From Codonopsis lanceolata (taxonomy: Eukaryota > Streptophyta > Magnoliopsida > Asterales > Campanulaceae), in the NCBI GenBank assembly GCA_013146195.2, contig CM028379.1:57733693-57797692 (forward strand): DNA of 64,000 nucleotides, written 5' to 3'. The notes beneath the pieces are model-generated. The model was not told the origin of the DNA. It did no database searches and worked only from the letters and a program-made list of their open reading frames with translations. Numbering within the stretch: position 1 is the first letter of the stretch; the number at the start of each line of letters is the position of its first letter. The position numbers and the translations under genes are program-made. Shown here piece after piece: positions 11,738-21,484 of this stretch.

Positions 11738-12435
11738 GGGTATTTTTGCATTCTAGGCATCATAAAAGTGTATTTTGCATTTTAAAGATATGTATTGCAT
11801 TTTTGCATTATCGTATGCATGATAGAATAAAGAGTGCACATGCATCATGTTAGTAAGCATCCTATAATTTTTATGCATTGCATTTGCATCAAATAAAGTA
11901 ATACATGCATCTATCATTTGCATTTATTGTCCAATAAGCTGCATTAGAGTGTACTAAAGAGAATGAAATGCCATCAATCATAAAAATAAGTATTCATATG
12001 GCATTTATTATATCCCTGCATCATAAGCATGCATAAAAAATAAATTTTAGGGCATAAAATATATATGTTTTGTCATGTATTCATCCGAAAAATGTATCCG
12101 AAAAAAATTGAATTGTATTCCGAAAAGTCCGTTTCGTAAACATATATCATGCAAAAATATGTTTTAGCCTAGAACATGCATCATATAGCTCCAATTGCAT
12201 TTATAGTATAAATCATGCATAGTAGGATAAAATAGTGATCACTAGTTCAATCATGCATTGCAAGAATAAATTGCATAAATTTCATGCATCATTACTTAAT
12301 TGCATCATTTAGGCATAAATAGGACATGCATAAACATTATTAACAAAGTCAGGAATGCTCCAAAAGTGCCAAGCAGTGCTAAAATCTAGCAAGTCTGAAG
12401 TATATCCAAGCAGATTTAAAAAAGAAGAAACTTAC
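11738..12435. other. TGCAT-rich, AT-rich stretch; probable antisense intron
   Basis: No coding sequence is seen. The words TGCAT and GCATCAT recur dozens of times, giving a loose low-complexity texture. On the minus strand it lies directly downstream of a GTAAGT donor at 12,435, so it may be the intron of the antisense gene that begins at 12,615. Confidence 0.5.
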
Positions 12436-12615
12436 AGAATTGGGAGGAAGATTGGACACATGGGTGTTCCGATCGCGGAGGATATTGCCCCAGACGTCCT
12501 TAGAATATCGGTACTTGATCTTATTCCGGATCAAAGGAGGAAATTCCTTCCTCCTTCCGCCAGATTCTGGGTGCATAGGGGCCTTCCCCTTCCTGGATCG
12601 TGATGAAGAAGTCAT
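12379..12615 (-). pseudogene. antisense gene fragment in a Tat/Ogre-type element
   Basis: The minus-strand ATG at 12,615 opens MTSSSRSRKGKAPMHPESGG and runs to a splice donor (CAATTCT|GTAAGTTTC) at 12,435; the translated part beyond is probably intron. The start is preceded by a CT-rich, leader-like stretch (12,616-12,760 on the minus strand). It is antisense to the LTR at 14,627, like the antisense gene of the intact Tat element at 21.5-24.5 kb, but I see no sequence similarity between the two products. The downstream exon is not seen; a LINE end adjoins the region. Function unknown. Confidence 0.4.
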
Positions 12616-13012
12616 TTGCTAGAGAAAACCCTTGAGTTGGCGAAAGAAAATTGAGAAAAGGAGCACAAATGGAAAGAAAATAGAAACAAGTAGCAATGGC
12701 GTCGGCGGAGGAATTGCAGAAAGAAAATAAATGAAGAAGGAAGGAGCAGTAGCTCCCCTCCTTTCTCCCCCGTCACTAATAAGGGGAGGAAAAAGGAATT
12801 TTTCCTTTTTCTCCCTCCAAAGTTTGAAACTGAGACACTTAAGTCCCCAGGCTCCGAAAGTTGCAAAATGGCCCCAAAGCTTAACGAAGAGTTAACAAAA
12901 GTAATTTTGTTAACCAAATTCGACGGTCATCCATCCGAGGGCAAAGGAAAAGTAATATCCCCAGCAGATCAGCCGCAAAATAAGCAGAAAAGCCAAGAAA
13001 TTCAGGCGGCGA
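12616..13012. other. 3' internal region of a Tat/Ogre-type element
   Basis: No plus-strand gene is recognised. The minus strand resembles a 5' leader of the antisense gene at 12,615. Most of the ORFs here are products of biased composition. Confidence 0.4.
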
Positions 13013-13556
13013 AGGTAAGAAACAAAATGATGAAGAAAAATAGAAAAAAAAGAGAGAAGAGGAAAAAAGAATAAACAAAGGATGAAGAAAAAAAAGGAAT
13101 AAAGAAAGAATGAAGATAGAAGAAGAATAAAGAAGAAGAAAAAAAGAAAGAGAAAAAAAAGAAAAAAAGAAAGATGAAAAGATGAAAAGAAAAGATGAAA
13201 AAAAAAGAGAAAAAAAAAAGGAAAAAAAGGAGAGGAGGATCAAAAGAAAATAAACAAATAATAAGCATGCAAATAAAGAGAAATGGCGAGCATGCAGAAA
13301 AGAATGAAAGAAAAAAAAGAAAAAAAAAAGAAGTAAAGGAAAAGAAAAAAAATCGGGAGAGGGAAAATGCATGTACAAGAAGAGAAAAGAAAAAAAGTAT
13401 GAAGTACATGCAACAAAAGAAAATGCGGCGGCAGAAGAAGAAATTTTCGGCTAAAGCTAGAAAATGGAGCGAGAAGGAAAAACAGCAACAAGAAAAAAGA
13501 GAAGATGATTTCAGTTGTAACCAAAAGATGCGGCAGCAAGAAAAAGGAAGTTTCTA
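13013..13556. repeat. homopurine low-complexity tract
   Basis: About 540 bp of nearly pure A/G on the plus strand (GAAAAAA and GAAGAA motifs) with rare pyrimidines. Translations of either strand give Lys/Glu/Arg or Phe/Ser/Leu runs and are not genes. It belongs to the 3' internal region of the Tat/Ogre-type element. Confidence 0.85.
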
Positions 13557-14035
13557 ACCAAGGATAGAAAGAGCAGCAAAGAAAAATGCAGCAGCATCAA
13601 GGAAAATTTTCCAGCTAAAGCCGAAAATATAGCGGAACAAGGGAAAGGATTTTCCAGCCAAGGCTGGAACTATGACAAAAGAAAAATCCCTAGTAAAGTG
13701 CAGCAAGATCAGCAAAGAACAGCGTAAAGCAGCAAGAAGCAGCAAAGCAATAGTAGCAGCAATTTGTCGCATGGGCTCGGCAAGGGTAAGAAAAGGAAGG
13801 TATTTTCCTTTTTCTGTGCATTTGTATGATGTTTGGAAGACTTTCCTAACGGGCGGGCAGCCCCGGGGCAAGGGAAAGGCTTTGTCCTCCAACGAAGGCT
13901 TCGTGCCTGAGGAGACATTGAATTCCAGACATCAATCGTTGTGTTGGAAAACTTTCTTTTAAGGGGCATACAACCCCGGATCAGAGGGAAAGGTCTTCTC
14001 CTCCGACGAAGGCAGCGTTCCTGAGGAGACAATTC
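13557..14035. repeat. CAGC-rich and GC-richer tandem-like region
   Basis: Recurrent GCAGCA/GCAAAG words are followed by two related blocks, near 13,850-13,920 and 13,950-14,035. The blocks share ACTTTC, GGGAAAGG and CTCCRACGAAGG motifs and end in CTGAGGAGACA. No gene is recognised. Confidence 0.5.
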
Positions 14036-14039
14036 ATGC

Positions 14040-14400
14040 CGCACAGCCTCAGACGAACTACGATTGGTCTGATTCCTTGGCTAAGGATACATAGGGAGTC
14101 TATTTCGGTAGACGCAACCATCACATCACGTTATAATTACCTTTGTAGCACTCATTTGATAAAGCTTTGCAGCACTTGGTCATTTAGCATTGTAGCACTT
14201 GCACCGCAAAGATTTGGTCCCCAGAGTGAACTACATCTTGGCCCGATTCCTTGTATAAGGATATGTAGGCCTCTATTTCTGAGGGCACGACCGCTGCATG
14301 AGTAAAAGTTTAGGTTTTGGCCTGAACTACATTTTGGTCTGAGTTCCTTTATTAAGGGATACGTAGGCAACCTACACTAGTAGGTCCGACCATTAGAGCA
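14040..14400 (+). repeat. tandem repeat with the GATACGTAGGC motif, three copies
   Basis: Three diverged copies of roughly 110 bp each carry GAACTAC, TTGGYC(T)GA, TTCCTT, AGGATAYRTAGG and a closing CGACC or CAACC. This repeat type is common between pol and the 3' LTR in plant Tat/Ogre gypsy elements, which fits the LTR start just downstream. Confidence 0.7.
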
Positions 14401-14615
14401 TTTCATTGCATATCTGCTTAAAAACTACGATAACCTGTTATAACCGACTAAATATGTCTAGGCTATGGATTTTGGTTAGCATTATAAACTGTTGCATTAT
14501 AACTGTTACCTATTGCATTCCTCTCCTATTTTAATCGAACGAAATTGGAGAGTCTATTGTTTATCAACGATGTTCGTCTACTCAGTAAGCCTCGGGTTAC
14601 CCGTAGACTCCATCG

Positions 14616-14626
14616 TTGAGGGGCTC
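14616..14626 (+). other. polypurine tract before a Tat/Ogre-type LTR
   Basis: TTGAGGGGCTC directly precedes the LTR start TGTAGACACCCC. Confidence 0.65.
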
Positions 14627-15860
14627 TGTAGACACCCCAATTTCGCACACTCGATATGTGACTCTGGCATGTGATATCAAGAACTGTTTAAACTTCACAA
14701 ATGTCAAGTTACAGGAGTCAAAAATGCGAAAGGCAAAGCAGGATGCGCGAAACAGTAAAATGCAAGGGATAAAAGTGACAATTTTGAAAGTCAAATAGTG
14801 GCTTGGTGTGGCCAAAAGGAGGTCTTGGCGCCGCGCCAAGGAAGCCTTGGATCCGCGCCCAAGCTGCTACAGTACCACTCCCAGTTAACGCATTGTACAA
14901 GAATTGAAGGCTGGTGTACAAGAAAAACAAACGCACTGAGGGGATTTTTAATCCCCGATGTATCCCTTCCTCCAGCTATAAATAGATGCATTGGGGGTCA
15001 CTTCAGAGGCCTCGGAAGAAATCGAGAAGAAACGCTGAAAAATTCTCTGCATCGTCCTAACGCTGAGAAATAGTGAGTGAAGTGAGATAGGGAGTGGTTA
15101 GTCTATAAAGCCTTGAAACCCTGCCAAAACTCCGCCAAACCAAAAACCCACCGGTTAAAAATATCCCTAGCCCGTTAGTTAGGTATCCACCTTATTTCCC
15201 CGGGCCAAAAACCATAAAGTGAGTCGTTACTCTGCCCGAGTAAATAGGCTGAAATCACCCAAAATAAGCCGTTATTCCGCCCAACCAAATAGGTCAAAAC
15301 TACCAAAACTAAGCAGTCATTCTGCCCGAGTGAGCAAGCCAAAACCACCAAAAATAAGCCGTCACTCTACCCAAATCACGGCAGCAGCAGCATAAAAGTT
15401 TCCCTCTCCCGAGAAGGACAGAGCGACCACACTCCGCTCTAAAAGGTAATAACCTTTAAGGCCGTTATTTTTAAAACTTGTTCTTTAAATCCGGCCTAAT
15501 GTAGAAAATATAAGCCGTTGTGTTGCCCGAATTTAGTTAGAAAATACTATGTAAAAGAGCCGTTATAATGTCCAAATATTTTTAAACATATCTGTAATTA
15601 TATTGTAAGGAGACGGCTGCAAGTCCGTAAATAATGTAGCCGCGGATGTATTTGCTTTTTATTTCCTGTCTTTAAATGTTTTGTTTGTTTGCTAAATAAA
15701 TATAACAAAAAGCATACTTTAGCCAAAAACCGCTTTTGAGACCGAAAGGGCAAGTTGGGTGCCTAGCACCTTCCCAACTCGTAACTTAGCCTCCGAACCC
15801 GTTTTATAATCTCTTGTTTTTCTTTTTTTGGTTTTGCTTTATTTTTGCCTTAAAATAAAG
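14627..15860 (+). repeat. Tat/Ogre-type gypsy LTR
   Basis: It starts TGTAGACACCCCAA after a purine tract and ends just before TGGCGACTC, a primer-binding sequence of the tRNA-Arg type described for Ogre elements. A TATA box (TATAAAT, 14,977-14,983) fits the U3/R boundary. A short motif around AGCCGTYACTCTGCCC recurs several times between 15,210 and 15,380. The 3' boundary is approximate because no clear CA end is visible. Confidence 0.65.
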
Positions 15861-15861
15861 A

Positions 15862-15871
15862 TGGCGACTCT
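15862..15871 (+). other. primer-binding site, tRNA-Arg type
   Basis: TGGCGACTCT follows the LTR. A primer-binding site after an LTR that also has a purine tract before it is unusual (see findings). Confidence 0.5.
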
Positions 15872-15892
15872 ATAAAACATTTTGGATCCAGT

Positions 15893-16400
15893 GGGGCCTC
15901 GCAACACTCCTTTCTTGCACTTTTCCGTTTTCCCCTAAAAAAGGGAGAATGAGAATGAAAGGGTGATGTATTCTCATATCCTGGTATCCCCTAAACAAGG
16001 GATAACTTGATGCGGGAAACCCAAAGCACCCATAGTGATCTGAAATAGGCCATAAGGCTATTTTCATAAAATCCATATTGGGGGCGTCGCAACATCCTTT
16101 TTTGCACTTTTCCGTTTTTCCCTAAAAAAGGGAGAATGGGAATGAAAGGGTGATGCATTCTCATATCCTGGTATCCCTTAAACAAGGGATAACTTGATGC
16201 GGGAAACCCAAAGTTCCCATATTGGATCAAAAATCCACTAAAGTCAACCGAGGCGCATTCCAACGCGCTATTTTAGATAGCACTCCTCTCACACTTTTAA
16301 TTTCATTTTCCCCTAAACAAGGGAGGATGGAATGAGAGCAGTGGTGTCCTGCATCCGCACGTATGCGCACCCCTATCCAAGGGCGCGCAGGGCGCGGGCA
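15893..16400 (+). repeat. tandem repeat of about 185 bp, two good copies and a partial third
   Basis: Copies at 15,893-16,079 and 16,080-16,259 share CACTTTTCCGTTTT, CCCTAAAAAAGGGAGAATG, TCCTGGTATCCC and AACTTGATGCGGGAAACCC. A shorter, diverged copy (16,280-16,400) keeps the TTTTCCCCTAAACAAGGGAG core. They may be 5' untranslated sequence of the Tat/Ogre element. The short ORFs across them are not genes. Confidence 0.75.
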
Positions 16401-16492
16401 TACGGCGGGTGACCCACAAACCCTAATTAGGGATTCTAGCGATAAAAATATGGACAGAAATTGCAACGAGATTGATATGGAGTAAAGAAATA

Positions 16493-16677
16493 CCTGTTGA
16501 TGTAGAAGAGATGAATTGGAGAAGATCTTGGAAGCTTCGTTTGCGAGGATTAAGCACAGAAACAAGTAGGTCCGGCACTGATGTGGGCTCCAAATGCAGA
16601 AGTGAGAGATGTTTTTCTAGTTCTGAAATTGTTTGAAACGGTAAAGTTTGAAATATGGAGGGATTCTTACTTTTATA
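16493..16677 (-). promoter_or_regulatory. antisense promoter, exon 1 and splice donor (Tat element copy 2)
   Basis: Minus strand: TATAAAA at 16,677-16,671, then about 180 nt later CATCAACAG|GTATTTC. The Tat element at 21,455-21,628 has the same arrangement (TATAAAA, a shared AACTTTACC block, then AATCAG|GTATTTT) at nearly the same spacing. Conservation in two separate insertions supports a real antisense transcription unit. Confidence 0.65.
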
Positions 16678-16972
16678 TTAGAAGAAACTGTCGGTTGGGG
16701 TTACTCCGAGGAAATTTCATCATTAGGGCTTGGAAATTTGAGCAGCATTTAATGATGCATTGGGAAGCGAGCTCGTGTGGGTGTTTATGGCGGCGGATGA
16801 CGGCCCATCCCTTCAAAATCTTTTGGGTTGGCATCTACTCATAACTTCTGATTAAGGGCAACTCGATGCGTTAATGAAAGGATACATCTCAAGAATGATT
16901 TGGCCTGGGGATTCAAGATTCTTATCCTCGCTCCGAGCATAGATACTCGATAGACAAGGAGCAGGGGGCTAC

Positions 16973-17518
16973 TGAGCTGGCCGGCCCAATAGGCCCAAGT
17001 CACAAGTCACGTGCCTGGCACACTTTCACTAGTCACGAGCAAAGACACGGCAATGAGATTCAAAGCCATTGAGAAATGGGCAATGAAGCTGGGGCTACCC
17101 AAAGTAAAGTATGCACCGAGCAGGAAACAGTTGTCTTGAATGTGGGCAGTTACTTCCAAGAAACTCGCCACCATTACCACGATGACACCGTTATGATGAA
17201 CGTGGTAGTTAATGTGCCCGCCAGGCACGCCACCACGCTTAATGGGCGGTTACTCTCCTGCACCAGCTATAAAAACCCCTCCAAACAAAGGAGAGAGGTA
17301 CGTGATTCTGAATACTGGCCTAAACTCTGTCAAATTGTTTACTCTGCTGATTGTTAAGCTAACTGTCACGCCGGAGGGCTTTTGCAAGGAATGCCCCAGC
17401 CTAGTTTACCCTTCTTTGCTTGTTTGCAGGGTTGGGCCTTGGAGAAAATGGATAGATTGAAAGCCAGATATCCAGCTGAAGAAGCCCAGTGCGTCCTTGG
17501 ATTATTTTGGATGCATCA
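16973..17518 (+). repeat. 3' LTR of Tat element copy 2
   Basis: 546 bp, beginning TGAGCTGGCCGGCCC after the purine tract and ending TTTTGGATGCATCA. Both ends correspond to the LTRs of the intact Tat element (TGAACTACCCGGCCC ... GGACGCATCA). Confidence 0.85.
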
Positions 17519-17814
17519 CTATTGTACGATGATATGTGGGATGATTTGAGTTTTGTAAATGAGGCGGTATGTTTTTTTAATATTTAATTAATCAATTTTA
17601 TGCATAAAATATAGTTAAATTAATCAGTCTGAATCTTCTTTGTCTCATGTGTACATGGAAATACTGGACATAGTTATTGTGTCTCGCGTTTCAAAACCAA
17701 AAATTGTTGTGAAACAAGAGCCTCCATAAGAAGATTAAGTAGTGATATAATTATGGATGCACAAGGTTTTCCTTCAATTCAAAGTTCTTAGTTTTTATTT
17801 GTTGTTAATATTTC
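17519..17814. other. AT-rich DNA, nothing recognised
   Basis: No ORF, RNA gene or terminal repeat is recognised between the Tat LTR and the LINE tail. Confidence 0.5.
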
Positions 17815-17940
17815 CTTTTCGAGGTCAGGTTCTTCCGTCCTCCCTCATATAAGGGAAGGTTGGTTGTCCCCCTCAACTTTGTAATATTATTTCTATTAAT
17901 AAAATATAGCAGGGTACCGCCCATGTTTCCCTAAAAAAAT
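17815..17940 (+). mobile_element. LINE 3' tail, strongly 5'-truncated
   Basis: TTTTCGAGGTCAGG, TAAGGGAAGGTTGGTTGTCC, TTAATAAAAT and a short A-run reproduce the 3' UTR of the LINEs at 11,600-11,737 and 46,819-46,950. No coding sequence remains. Target-site duplications are not clear. Confidence 0.65.
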
Positions 17941-18130
17941 ACCAAGGTAACTTTAGATTTTTATTCCACTGTGGATGATCATATTGTTTGAATTGGTTAC
18001 CAAGATAAGTTAATTTTAAATGGTTACCAAGATATGTTAATTTTAAATTGTTTATTATATTGATTTATTTGAATACTAACACTGTCGCATACTGACATCG
18101 TCCCATACTGGCATCGTCCCATATTGGCGT

Positions 18131-18159
18131 CGTGCCAAAGGCACGGGCACAGAATCTAG
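18131..18159 (+). mobile_element. Helitron-like 3' terminus
   Basis: A perfect 6-bp hairpin (CGTGCC-AAA-GGCACG, 18,131-18,145) is followed ten bases later by CTAG and then T. This is the canonical Helitron 3' end, a hairpin 10-12 nt before CTRR with a T in the target. Upstream lie three decayed copies of CATCGTCCCATACTGG. The 5' end was not found. Confidence 0.55.
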
Positions 18160-19531
18160 TCTATAATACAATAAAGCTCAGTTTATACGTGTGCAATTAA
18201 CTTGGAATAAAAAGTGGATGTGATTAATTTTTTTACTTTAATCTTACGGCTGTAATTCTCTCATACCCTCACATGTGCGAAGGGCGGTTGGTAACTGTCT
18301 TTTACCTAACTCAATTTACCAACGTAACTAAATTTAACTCTCTCTCTCTCACTCAATTTTTTTTAACTTCTGTCTAACTCAATCTTTTATTGTAATTTAC
18401 GGTCTTATTATAATTACTTGAATCAATTTAATTTTTACAAAGCATGAATTTTATTTTATTTATGTATTCTTAATTAATGGTAGCACATGTTTAAATTAGG
18501 AAGTATAAGTTAAAGTTATTGACGAATGTCAAATTTTTAAACGAAAAATTATGTGCGGACATTCATTTCAATGTAATATTGATATATATGAAATATAAAG
18601 AATGTCTCTCTATAACGTTTAATCTCACAATCTCAACCATTTTTATCACATTTTTTTTCCATTCCTATTGTATTACTGTGAAAATTATTGAGATATTACG
18701 GTTTACAAGACGGTTTACAGTTATTATTTTACATTTGGGAAAATTAGTTACTCTTTTACTGAGATATTACGGTTTTATAGTTAATATTTTACGGTTTTAC
18801 AGTTTTATGGTTGCGATAATTTGTATATGTATTTTTTTTTATTTTTAATTGTTATCGTAATTACCTCAATCATTTTAATTTTTTTTCGACCCGTAATTCG
18901 TATACAAATTAAATTTTTTTAAAAAAAATCATAAGTTTTGTAATTTAAAATATTTGTTTTTTTCTTTTTAACTGTTATCGTAATTAACTTAATCAATTTA
19001 ATTTTGGTCCGACCCGTTTTTTCCGACCCACAATTTCGTATACAAATTATTAATTAATCCCCCTATTCCGGGCAAAAAGACCCCGTTTAAAAGTCAATTT
19101 TTTAAAGAAAACAATATTTTTAATAGTTCATTTCCACAGTATCTGCTTTATTTATTGATTAATTCTCAAACTGGCGTCGTACCATCGACAAGGACAAGAG
19201 TACTAATAACCTATTAAAAGAGCTCTAACTAGGACTTCAGAGGATCGTTTATTTTAATTTTTTAAAATTTTTTTGTTTATATTTTTATTGTCTTTAGTTT
19301 CTCACTTATTATCTACAATCTTTCATAATTTTGGATGGGCAGTTAAGAATAAGTACATTAATATATTCCATCAGTTTTTAAATAATTATCATATTTTTTT
19401 ATTCGTGTCAAAATAATTATCTTTTTTCAGAACGTAACACTTTACCGTTACTTTTTCTACATGCTTTAAATATTATCACATATATAAGAGTACTAAATAA
19501 AAAAACCACACATTACACAAATACTTACAAT
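18160..19531. other. AT-rich DNA without genes
   Basis: Degenerate repeats sharing GTTATCGTAATTA and CGACCCGT...TTCGTATACAAATTA occur near 18,850-18,920 and 18,970-19,050. The small ORF at 18,519-18,848 is AT-driven and matches nothing I know. Confidence 0.5.
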
Positions 19532-19988
19532 CAGTGTTCTAAAAATTGCCCTAGGACTTAGGCACTAGGCCCCTGGCCAACACCGTGACTTCCTTCAAAT
19601 TACCCAAAATAATCACCCAGAGAACAATAGTCGTTTAGTCATGTTAGGTGCTGCCTAGTCGTCCTAGCCGCCTAGACCTCATCCTTCAAGATCTCTTGGC
19701 TTTTGAAAGATTTAGGGTTTACAACACCTCAGAAAGAATTAGCTAGAGACAGAGAGACGGGGAAGGAAAGATGAGAAGAGAGGGAAGACTAACGGCGATG
19801 GCACGGTGACGGAGAGTCAACTAGATGCTACGATGATGGAGTCCAACAATTTAGGGAGAGATCCAACCGAGAGGAGAGAGAGAGAGGGGGAAACATTGTT
19901 GCTGCTTACTCTCTGCACAAAAGAGAGAAATTATGTCTGGCTTGCTTCGTCTTTTGTGCGAAGGATAAAAAATCCACCAAAGATTTTA

Positions 19989-20246
19989 CTCCCTCCGTCC
20001 CTAAATAATCGTCCTAGTTGACCCGGCGCACAATTTAAGAAAAAACAATTGACTAGATTATTTATATTGATTTAATGTGTAGTTTCCTTTAATGTCCATG
20101 TGTATGTGGCCTATAATTAAAATAGAGTGAAAAAGTAAGGGTAAAGTGGTAAAAGTGATGTTCTAAAAAGGTAAGTTTCAAAGTGGACAATTATTTTGGG
20201 ACGGACGAAAAAGGAAAGGGGGATGATAATTTAGGGACGGAGAGAG
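19989..20246. mobile_element. Stowaway-type MITE, 258 bp
   Basis: Terminal repeats CTCCCTCCGTCCCTAAAT...ATTTAGGGACGGAGAGAG, flanked by TA on both sides. It is about the same length as, and closely matches, the MITE at 53,214-53,473. Confidence 0.88.
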
Positions 20247-20515
20247 TACTTTTTAATAGACCAGAGAAATAGATACCGACTATTCAATATTGATCCATAT
20301 TTTCGAACAATGCCCCTCAGCTTTATCTTCTATTTGTTTCTTCTCATTGTTCTTATCCAAATGCACAATTTAAAACTTTGACTTAAAATTTACTTTTTGA
20401 TATTTATATTTTCTTGGGACTTGCACTGTATGTAATAAAATTGAATTGTTAGATTAAATTTTGTAATCTTGTAAATTGTAATATGATTATTATTTTAATA
20501 TGTTAATATTTTTAG

Positions 20516-21144
20516 TGATGCGTCCGAAATATTTTGGATGCACTGATGAAGCCCAATCTGGATACCTGGCTTTCAACGTATCCTCAAAGCCTCAAAGCCC
20601 AACTCTGCAATAAGAATAAACAATCGTGAACTAGGAAGGGGCACTCCCTGCAAAGGCCCTCCGGCGTAAGAATCAGTAGTAGATTCAGCAAATGAGTAAT
20701 TAATTTGGCAGAGTTTTAGCTAGAGAATATGATTGCGCGTACCTTTCCCCTTTATTTTCTGGGGTTTTTATAGTTGCCAGAGAGCGTAACTGTTCATAAC
20801 CGCTCATAACTGCCCATTATAGATCATGGCCTAAATGGCGGGCACATTAACTCCCCCATTAACTTCCCCATTAATTACAATGGTTTAAATGGAGAGTTTC
20901 CCGGACATAACCGTCCTCTTCGGGAGACAACTCATGCCCGGACATAACTGCCCTCAGCTGGTAATAGTTCTCGTAATAGCGAGCATAGCAAATCACATTC
21001 GCGCCTTAAGTTCGCTCGCTGATTAAGCTCCCAGCTCACTGACATCTCGTTGGGTTAAAGTTCACGCCATGCTCGATTGCTCGGATGACATATATCTGCC
21101 CGGCACGTGACCCATGACTTGGACCTATTGGGCCGGGTAGTTCA
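20516..21144 (-). repeat. 3' LTR of the Tat element (629 bp)
   Basis: On the minus strand it starts TGAACTACCCGG after the purine tract and ends GGACGCATCA. It is 37 bp longer than the other LTR because of an extra stretch bounded by CCCGGACATAAC repeats near 20,900. Confidence 0.95.
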
Positions 21145-21161
21145 GTAGCCCCTTACTCCTT
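21145..21161 (-). other. polypurine tract of the Tat element
   Basis: The minus strand reads AAGGAGTAAGGGGCTAC directly before the 3' LTR. Confidence 0.85.
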
Positions 21162-21454
21162 GTCCACCGAGTAGTAATGCTCGTGACAAGGAGGAACTCA
21201 AAACTCAAAAAATATCTTCCCAAGTAACCGAATCCTTTAGATGCATAATTCAAACGATCTTGGACTCGACATCTGGAACAGACAATTTCCCAAAAGGCAT
21301 TTTAAGGAAACGTGCCCAAAAAGCTAAGCCGTCCGCCACCAGTTATGGAAAAGACAGGCCCGTTTCTCTATAACTCATTAAATACTGCCTCGTGAAATGA
21401 GCCTCGTTTTAAGAGCCCAATGATGAGTACCCATCAACCGGCGGTTTTGCTGGA

Positions 21455-21461
21455 TATAAAA
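21455..21461 (+). promoter_or_regulatory. TATA box of the antisense gene
   Basis: TATAAAA lies about 170 nt before the first splice donor of the antisense gene and is conserved in position in Tat copy 2 (16,671-16,677). Confidence 0.6.
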
Positions 21462-21484
21462 GACAGAATACCCCTTCCCTTTCG

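Larger units (their letters stand above)
16440..17518 (+). mobile_element. 3' end of a second Tat gypsy element (same family as 20,516-30,778)
   Basis: The last internal stretch, a purine tract (AAGGAGCAGGGGGCTAC) and a 3' LTR match, in opposite orientation, the left end of the intact Tat element. The coding region is absent. The left boundary is approximate. Confidence 0.75.

Noticed and set aside
12881..13539. Long Phe/Ser/Leu-rich minus-strand ORFs resembling membrane proteins
   Set aside because: They are translations of the homopurine tract; hydrophobicity comes from base composition only.
18519..18848. 109-codon ORF with hydrophobic runs
   Set aside because: It lies in very AT-rich repeated DNA; Ile/Phe/Tyr richness is compositional.
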